35,670 nucleotides of DNA from Acidobacteriota bacterium (lineage in GTDB: Bacteria; Acidobacteriota; UBA6911), in contig QHZE01000247.1 of NCBI GenBank assembly GCA_003225335.1, positions 1 to 35,670 on the forward strand. Direction: 5' to 3'. The position numbers and the translations under genes were made by a program. The notes below the pieces were generated by a model. It ran no database searches, was not told the origin of the DNA, and saw nothing but the letters and a program-made list of their open reading frames with translations. Shown one piece after another: positions 30,432 through 35,670 of the stretch. Positions within the stretch are counted from its first letter, which is position 1, and each line of letters starts with the position of its first letter.

Positions 30432-30507
30432 CGGCTAGCCTTTCACGTTCGGCAACCGCACAACCGTTTGATAAAAAATCGGGGCGAGGCGGCATAATCC
30501 AATAGGC

Positions 30508-30663
30508 TCAAAGGGGCAAAGGGGCAAGAGGACCCCTTCCGATGGCCGAACCCTGGCAAAAAGCGTCATGAATGAATGCGTCTCCTGGAAGATTCGCCGG
30601 ATTTATTTTGCGACGAAAGATACGGTCTCACTGCGGAAAAGCGGTTCCCCTTTGCCCCTTTGA
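30508..30663. mobile_element. 156-bp element with perfect 17-bp inverted repeats
   Basis: TCAAAGGGGCAAAGGGG at 30508-30524 is the exact reverse complement of CCCCTTTGCCCCTTTGA at 30647-30663. The interior shows no further structure and no gene. It sits in the 321-base gap between the nucleotidyltransferase/kinase and the GT2 gene; nothing else was seen there. Confidence 0.7.
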
Positions 30664-30752
30664 CTCCTAAAAGTTGGCGGGCGAAGCGAGCCAAGGGCTA
30701 TCGGAGTGGCGTCTTCGGAAGGATCAACCCACCGCAGCGCAGGGTCTGGTGT

Positions 30753-31718
30753 TCAGCTGCAAGTCGCCAGGTTTCTCCAGTTACCCAAGACAACAACGCG
30801 ACATGCTCCCATCTCCGCAGCGATTTCGGCGCGCTTGCAGGCGTTCCGCGTGAGACATAGACGGATGCCGCCGCTGATCCACCTGGCCAGCATGAGGCTT
30901 TTTACGATCAGGACCACCTCGGCTATGCGCAGGCCAGATGCGTGTTGTCGGTAGAACTGTATGGTGCTGGCGAGGAGTCGTACGCCCATCTCAGGGCCCC
31001 ATTGCCTGGTGCTGGCTCCCCCGATATGCACCACGGTCGTGACCGGCGCGAAGTGAACCTGCCAGTCCGCGGCGTTTAATCGGTAGCAGAGATCGGCATC
31101 CTCGAAGTACATGAAATATGATTCGTCGAAGCCGCCAACGGCGTCAAAGGCTTCGCGGCGGACCGCCATCGCCGCCCCCTTTACCCATGGGACCACTCGG
31201 GCAGAGCGATGGGGCCAGGTGCGCAGGTACGAGTTCCCGACGATGGGGATATAACGGCGAATCAGCCGTCCCAAGACAACAGCCGTCGTGCTGTTCTCGA
31301 GGAGGGTGTTGAGCGGCGTTGGAAATGGATAGCACGAGGCTTGCAGCGTCCCATCCGGGTCCACCAGACGTGGGCCAACGATAGCGGCGCGCCGATGCCG
31401 AGCCAGATACCCACTGAGGGCCGCGAGGGCTCCCGGTTGCAGGAGCGTATCGCCGTTGAGAAGTAATACATGCTGGGCAGTGCAGCTGACGAATGCCTGG
31501 TTTGCCGCAGCCCCGTAGCCGAGATTCTTCTTGTTGGCTCGGAGCGTTACCGATGGGTACTGTGCCCGCACCATTTCAGCGCTGCCGTCCCACGAGGCGT
31601 TGTCGACAACCACGACCTCGGGCGGCGCTTCCAACTGAACTGTTGCCAGGCATTCGCGCAGGTGGTCGCGCGTGTTATGGTTCACAATGGCTACAGCGAT
31701 CGGCGTCATTGGGGACAT
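30753..31718 (-). CDS. GT2 family glycosyltransferase, rhamnosyltransferase-like (WbbL type)
   Basis: This 321-residue protein has the signature 'VAIVNHNTRDHLRECLATV', 'EVVVVDNASWDGSAEMV', then 'NLGYGAAANQAF' and 'HVLLLNGDTLLQPGALAA', with NGD in the place of the usual NPD. 'GAAMAVRREAFDAVGGFDES' leads into 'YFMYFEDADLCYRL' with the ED motif. These are hallmarks of the WbbL/RfbF subgroup that often adds rhamnose, although the donor cannot be proven. No rml genes are in the window. It is the first gene of the minus-strand cluster as transcribed. The ATG at 31718 has GAGGTG about seven bases upstream. Its promoter should lie in the 31719-32000 region. Confidence 0.92.
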   Translation of the reverse strand: MSPMTPIAVAIVNHNTRDHLRECLATVQLEAPPEVVVVDNASWDGSAEMVRAQYPSVTLRANKKNLGYGAAANQAFVSCTAQHVLLLNGDTLLQPGALAALSGYLARHRRAAIVGPRLVDPDGTLQASCYPFPTPLNTLLENSTTAVVLGRLIRRYIPIVGNSYLRTWPHRSARVVPWVKGAAMAVRREAFDAVGGFDESYFMYFEDADLCYRLNAADWQVHFAPVTTVVHIGGASTRQWGPEMGVRLLASTIQFYRQHASGLRIAEVVLIVKSLMLARWISGGIRLCLTRNACKRAEIAAEMGACRVVVLGNWRNLATCS

Positions 31719-31954
31719 ACGTGCACCTCATTCAACAGGAGGATAGCTGTCAACCGTGACCAGTTCGATGCCGCACCCTGGTCTTAAGGGCCGCTAATCA
31801 AACACGCGTCTGATCCAGATCACCGTGTCAAGCGATGGCAGTTTTTCGCTCCGATCGCCTATCCGATGATTTCTATTTGTAACGGGATTGGGTTTGAGAT
31901 AAGAAAACGGTACTATAGTTGACCGCTGAAGTAAAGGAAGAAACAACAGAAGGG

Positions 31955-32162
31955 TGCAATTAAAAGTGGAGTCAAGCACCGCCGCCAGAGAGTGTGGAGA
32001 ATTGTATTTCAGACCAATGACATCCAAATGACAGCGATCGTTTTCGTGAAATTCGTGGAATTCGTGGCCAGTAAAAACCACCACGAATTCCACGAATTAA
32101 ATTCTCTCCAACTCTTCTCAGGAGTTCACGACAGTGTCCATTGACTCCCACTTCTAATTGCA
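31955..32162. mobile_element. 208-bp element with inverted-repeat ends and nested family B hairpin
   Basis: The left end TGCAATTAAAAGTGGAGTCA and right end in reverse complement TGCAATTAGAAGTGGGAGTC match over about 22 bases with one gap. Imperfect pairing continues inward (GAGAATTGTATTT against AATTAAATTCTC). The centre holds a family B hairpin made of TTCGTGGAATTCGTGG and CCACGAATTCCACGAA. No transposase is present. Confidence 0.7.
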
Positions 32163-32364
32163 GCCAAACCAGAAGAACAACGCAAATAATCCGTCCGTCC
32201 GTTCGGCTCAGAAGGTGTGCAAAGCGCACGGGTGTGGATGCCGGCTCCTGCGCGATTTTTCGCGGCTCGTATCTCTCTGATCTCAGGAGTCTTAAAACTT
32301 ACACATAAGAGAAATTTAAGTTGCCAGGGGCATAGAAACTTTGATATTGTTCACGCTACGATAT

Positions 32365-32383
32365 AAAAAGTGTTTTACTTTTT
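32365..32383. terminator. Small perfect hairpin AAAAAGT-GTTTT-ACTTTTT
   Basis: A 7-bp stem with a five-base loop lies inside the larger imperfect pairing TACG...CGTA. It has an A/T-only-type stem base and ends in T5, so it could be a weak bidirectional terminator, or a regulator-binding palindrome. No gene ends close to it. Confidence 0.3.
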
Positions 32384-32840
32384 AGAGCGTAACTTGAACC
32401 CAGACGGAATCCCTTCTCGTGGACAGAGACTGAATCACTCCCGGGGAATCCTCGTATTGCACATGATCCAGCGGCCCTCCGAAGCACGAGTTCTTGAAGC
32501 GAGGCTGGGTTAGACGGATATTGCCCCGTTTTCTTTTCCTGCAAGCCCCGCCCCTCTTTCAGGGAAGAGCGCTCACAAAAGAGCAAAGGCAGAAAGCGTA
32601 GAGCGCCTGACCGAAGCTGCGCGTAACAACGCTGTGTTGTTGTTTGCGCGCCGGAAGACCTCAGCCCTCCCCGGTTCTCCTCGCTGTTTGTCCTGCTAGC
32701 CAATTTCCATCCTCGCGGTGTGTGAACGCAGGGAGTTTCCTGCGATCCATGCCGGCGTTTCAACCAACTGGGCGGGAGCCTGCCTGCTACGTTCTTGGTG
32801 TGCAGGCTTCCGCGCCGCGTCTTGGGGAAGGTGTGTTCCG

Positions 32841-35627
32841 ATGCAAGCATGGATTGGACAGGCTCGATTTCTACAATTACTCAGGCTCCTCGTACTGCTT
32901 TATCTGGCTGGAAACACTCGCGCTTTCGCTGTCGATGTCACTTTGTCCTGGGACCCGAACAGCGAGCCCGCCGTTGCCGGATACAACCTTTATTACGGCA
33001 CGGCGGCGCGGACCTACAGCGAAACAATCGTGGTTGGCGACAAGACGAGTTACACCGTGACCGGACTCGGAGGAGGAACGTACTTTTTTGCCGTTACCGC
33101 GTACGACATCTTGGGAAACGAAAGCAGCTATTCCAACGAGGTCTCACAGACGGCGTCTCCTGCCGGTTGCACATACTCGATTTCTCCCCTCAGCCAGTCC
33201 TTTGCGAGCGCCGGGGGAACAGGGAGCGCGGCCGTATCGTCATCAACCGGCTGCAGCTGGCCGGCGGCAAGCAACGCCGGCTGGATCACGATCACTTCGG
33301 GCGGCAGTGGAGGGGGCAACGGCACGGTGACGTACACCGTTGAGACCAACAGCTCAACCAGCTCCCGAACGGGGACCATGACTATTGCGGGCCGGACCTT
33401 CACGGTGACCCAAGCCGGCTCAGTCCCGCCCACGACGTCATCCTTCGACCTGCGCGTCACGAGCGCCTCGGTCGGGAGTGTGTCGCTCGCATGGAACAAG
33501 GCGACCGACCCGGCTGCCGTAAACTACAACTTGTACCGGGGCACCGCGTCCGGGAACTACGAGACCTACGCCGATCTGAACGTTGCCACCACGAGCTACA
33601 CGTTCACGGGGCTCACGCCCGGCGTTACCTACTACTTCGCGATTAGCTACGACACCTGGACCGCCGGGGAAAGCGACTATTCCGACGAGGTGTCGCAAAC
33701 GGTGCCTGCCGTGGTCTCGCAGACGATGTCTGCCGAGGTCTCGCAAACGGCGCCTGCCGCCTGCCTATACTCGATTTCTTCCCTCGGCCGTTCCTATGGG
33801 AGCGCCGGTGGAACTGGGAGAGCGACCGTAGCCTCATCAACCGGCTGCGGCTGGGGGGCAGCAAGCGATGCCAGTTGGATGACGATCACCGCGGGCGGCA
33901 GTGAGAGGGGAAACGGCACGGTGGCGTACACCGTGGAGGCCAACAAATCAGCCAGCTCCCGAACGGCCGCACTGACCATTGCGGGGCAGAGCTTCCGGGT
34001 GACCCAGGCAAGCTCACAGTCGGAGATCTGCACTTACAACATTTCGCCGGCCAGTCACTCCTTCCCTAATACCGGCGGCTCAGGCACCCTCTCCATATCG
34101 TGCCGGAGTGGTTACGCATGGACCGTCTCAGGCGCTCCAGAGTGGATAAACATAAACTCCGCCGGCAGCGGCACGGGCGATGGCGCCGTGACGTTCTCGC
34201 TTGAGCGTAACAGCGGCAAACACCGCCGGCGGGGGGAACTGACCGTCGCAGGGCAGACTCTCGTTGTCGAGCAGGCAGGGAGAAACAAGACCGCATTCCC
34301 CCAGGTGGCCAACGGCGCGCAATGGGTTTCTTCCATCGTCCTGACCAATCCGTCGGCGACGGAAACCGTGACCGGTTCCATGAACTTGCTGAATGATGGC
34401 GGCCAACCGCTGCTTGTCTCTCTTAACAATCAACCGCCTGCCGAAACGGTCTCTTTCGCGATATCGCCTTTGGGCGGCGCGACATTCACTACCGACGGAG
34501 CCGGGGACCTCGTGTCCGGATCGGCGCAAGTCAGCTCCGATAACCCCGTATCAGGGGTCGTCAAATACTCCCACCCGGCCTTCGGAATGGCGGGTGTTGG
34601 AGAAAGCCATCCGCTTCGAAGTCTTATGACGCCCGTGCTGTGCGATAGAAACCGGGGGCTGAATACCGCGGTGGCGCTGCACAATACATCGGACAGCCCG
34701 GTCGAGATGAGACTGTCGCTGCGCGGCCTCGACGGTCGCGAGGTAGCCCGAGGATCAAGCTCCGCGGTGCTTCCCGCAGGCGGCCATGTCGCCAAATTCA
34801 TTGACGAGCTATTTCCGGGCGTCGATGCCTCCAGCTTTCAGGGCACCCTGGTTGTCAGGTCATCCGGGCTGGAACAAAGTGTGACCGCGACCACGATTCA
34901 GACCGGAGGCTCCGTTGGAGAATTCACCACCCTCCCTGTGATACCTCTCGATCCCGCACCGGCACCGAGGGAGTTGTTCTTCGCTCAACTTGCCGCCGGC
35001 GCGGACTGGACTTCGGTTCTGTTCCTGACCAACCCCAAGGGCACGGCCAGCAACAATCAACTCGCTTTTTATGACGATGAGGGCCGCCCCTTGCCAATAT
35101 CGGTTAACGCCCATCCGGCCGCCCCCGGCGTCTCGTCAAACATCCAGCCTCAGGGCGCGGTTACTCTTTCCGCTGGCGGAAACGGGAGCCTCGTGTCGGG
35201 TTCCGCCAGGGTACATGCCAGCGGCGCCGTGGGAGGCGTATTGAGTTTGACTTCTCCCGGCTTGGGCGTGGCGGGAGTCGGCGCGAGCATCCCAAGCGAC
35301 GGCTTTATCGCGCCTGTGACACGAAGCGCAACAGAAAGTTCGAGCACGGGAGTCGCGATTGCCTCTACGGGTTTACCCGTGAAGGTGACTTTGACGCTGA
35401 GGGACGAAAAGGGAAAGCCAGTTTCAGGCGGAGGCGCCACGTTGGAATTGTCGGCAAATGGACACCTGGCCCGTTACCTCGAACAGCTATTCCCGGATGC
35501 GGACACGCGCGAATTCCGTGGGGCCGTTACCGCGACCGCGGAGGGGGGCAGCATTGTGGGAGCTGTGCTTGAGTTTCACAGCAAGGCGCGCCAGATTACA
35601 GCGCTCCCTGTGATACCGCTGCAGTGA
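32841..35627 (+). CDS. Secreted multidomain FN3/BACON protein with duplicated C-terminal module
   Basis: This 928-residue protein has a signal peptide (residues 1-30, 'LLRLLVLLYLAGNTRAFA'). Domains follow in order: fibronectin III at about 31-104, BACON-type domain 110-192 ('CTYSISPLSQSF' to 'GRTFTVTQAG'), fibronectin III 201-288, a VSQT-rich linker, BACON 308-390, and BACON 397-479. Two related modules fill about 486-705 and 706-928. They begin 'FPQVANGAQWVSSIVLTNP' and 'FFAQLAAGADWTSVLFLTNP', and end 'TTLPVIPL' and 'TALPVIPL'. The domains suggest binding of glycans or cell surfaces; no catalytic domain is visible. No LPxTG, PEP-CTERM or type 9 sorting signal is seen at the end. The ATG at 32841 follows GGGGAAGG and gives the signal peptide; the track's GTG at 32718 is less likely. 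Confidence 0.85.
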   Translation: MQAWIGQARFLQLLRLLVLLYLAGNTRAFAVDVTLSWDPNSEPAVAGYNLYYGTAARTYSETIVVGDKTSYTVTGLGGGTYFFAVTAYDILGNESSYSNEVSQTASPAGCTYSISPLSQSFASAGGTGSAAVSSSTGCSWPAASNAGWITITSGGSGGGNGTVTYTVETNSSTSSRTGTMTIAGRTFTVTQAGSVPPTTSSFDLRVTSASVGSVSLAWNKATDPAAVNYNLYRGTASGNYETYADLNVATTSYTFTGLTPGVTYYFAISYDTWTAGESDYSDEVSQTVPAVVSQTMSAEVSQTAPAACLYSISSLGRSYGSAGGTGRATVASSTGCGWGAASDASWMTITAGGSERGNGTVAYTVEANKSASSRTAALTIAGQSFRVTQASSQSEICTYNISPASHSFPNTGGSGTLSISCRSGYAWTVSGAPEWININSAGSGTGDGAVTFSLERNSGKHRRRGELTVAGQTLVVEQAGRNKTAFPQVANGAQWVSSIVLTNPSATETVTGSMNLLNDGGQPLLVSLNNQPPAETVSFAISPLGGATFTTDGAGDLVSGSAQVSSDNPVSGVVKYSHPAFGMAGVGESHPLRSLMTPVLCDRNRGLNTAVALHNTSDSPVEMRLSLRGLDGREVARGSSSAVLPAGGHVAKFIDELFPGVDASSFQGTLVVRSSGLEQSVTATTIQTGGSVGEFTTLPVIPLDPAPAPRELFFAQLAAGADWTSVLFLTNPKGTASNNQLAFYDDEGRPLPISVNAHPAAPGVSSNIQPQGAVTLSAGGNGSLVSGSARVHASGAVGGVLSLTSPGLGVAGVGASIPSDGFIAPVTRSATESSSTGVAIASTGLPVKVTLTLRDEKGKPVSGGGATLELSANGHLARYLEQLFPDADTREFRGAVTATAEGGSIVGAVLEFHSKARQITALPVIPLQ

Positions 35628-35670
35628 TCCGCCGGAAAAAATTTGACACGCCTGGGGGCGGCCCTGCGGG

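Larger units (their letters stand above)
31719..32840. other. 1.1-kb AT-richer gene-free region between divergent units
   Basis: This is the longest non-coding stretch in the window. It contains an inverted-repeat element at 31955-32162 and a small perfect hairpin at 32365-32383. It should hold the promoters of both the polysaccharide cluster (minus) and the FN3/BACON gene (plus). ORFs listed here (31794-32093, 31972-32229, 32356-32850) have no recognisable domains and overlap the repeats. From about 32400 to 32840 I see no clear motif except GGGGAAGG before the ATG at 32841. Confidence 0.6.

Noticed and set aside
31794-32093. Minus-strand ORF (99 aa) upstream of the glycan cluster
   Set aside because: It runs through the 31955-32162 element, and its first residues ('GHEFHEFHEND') are translations of repeat arms.

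Overview
The window reads as chromosomal DNA of a GC-rich, Gram-negative environmental bacterium, most likely an Acidobacteriota relative. The evidence is indirect: a remnant of a MacB/FtsX-type permease with the ADOP-style start '[18 protein letters not shown]', an ECF sigma/anti-sigma pair leading into HEAT-repeat proteins, a secreted FN3/BACON protein with a paired C-terminal module, and intergenic spaces packed with short palindromic repeats. No rRNA, tRNA, CRISPR array, transposase or integrase was found. The phylum is an inference; no marker gene settles it.

Region 1 (1-6.5 kb) is a housekeeping mosaic: a permease pseudogene, a QueD/PTPS-family enzyme, an exported isochorismatase-family hydrolase, DNA polymerase IV (dinB), a small membrane protein, a short-chain dehydrogenase and a TolB-like beta-propeller protein. 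Region 2 (7.0-12.3 kb, all plus strand) begins with a translationally coupled ECF sigma factor and zinc-finger anti-sigma factor. Two exported HEAT-repeat proteins follow, then a membrane-anchored protein built from twelve tandem heptads (xxEDQxx), then two adjacent small membrane proteins that are paralogs of each other.

Region 3 (12.8-31.7 kb, all minus strand) is a large surface-polysaccharide cluster read from 31.7 kb down to 12.8 kb. It holds five stand-alone GT2 glycosyltransferases, a GT2-polysaccharide deacetylase fusion, a GT4 glycosyltransferase, a multi-pass GT-C-like membrane protein, a Wzx/MATE-type flippase, a SAM methyltransferase, an LtaS-like membrane sulfatase-fold enzyme, an APH-fold kinase and a nucleotidyltransferase/P-loop kinase fusion. 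Together they could assemble, decorate (methyl, deacetyl, possibly phospho-polyol groups) and flip a lipid-linked glycan. No Wza/Wzb/Wzc export set, initiating phosphoglycosyltransferase or evident Wzy polymerase lies inside the window. Region 4 (31.7-35.67 kb) is a 1.1-kb AT-richer gene-free stretch followed by a large secreted FN3/BACON protein on the plus strand.

The most unusual property is the non-coding DNA. At least eight families of inverted-repeat elements occupy almost every intergenic gap, including every gap longer than about 50 nt inside the polysaccharide cluster. One family (CTAG-ended, about 45-bp terminal inverted repeats) has two complete copies and one single-ended copy. 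A 192-bp element has 31-bp terminal inverted repeats (29/31 identical). Several genes end inside repeat arms, so repeats supply stop codons and C-terminal residues. These look like non-autonomous, MITE/REP-like elements; what mobilises them is not in the window.
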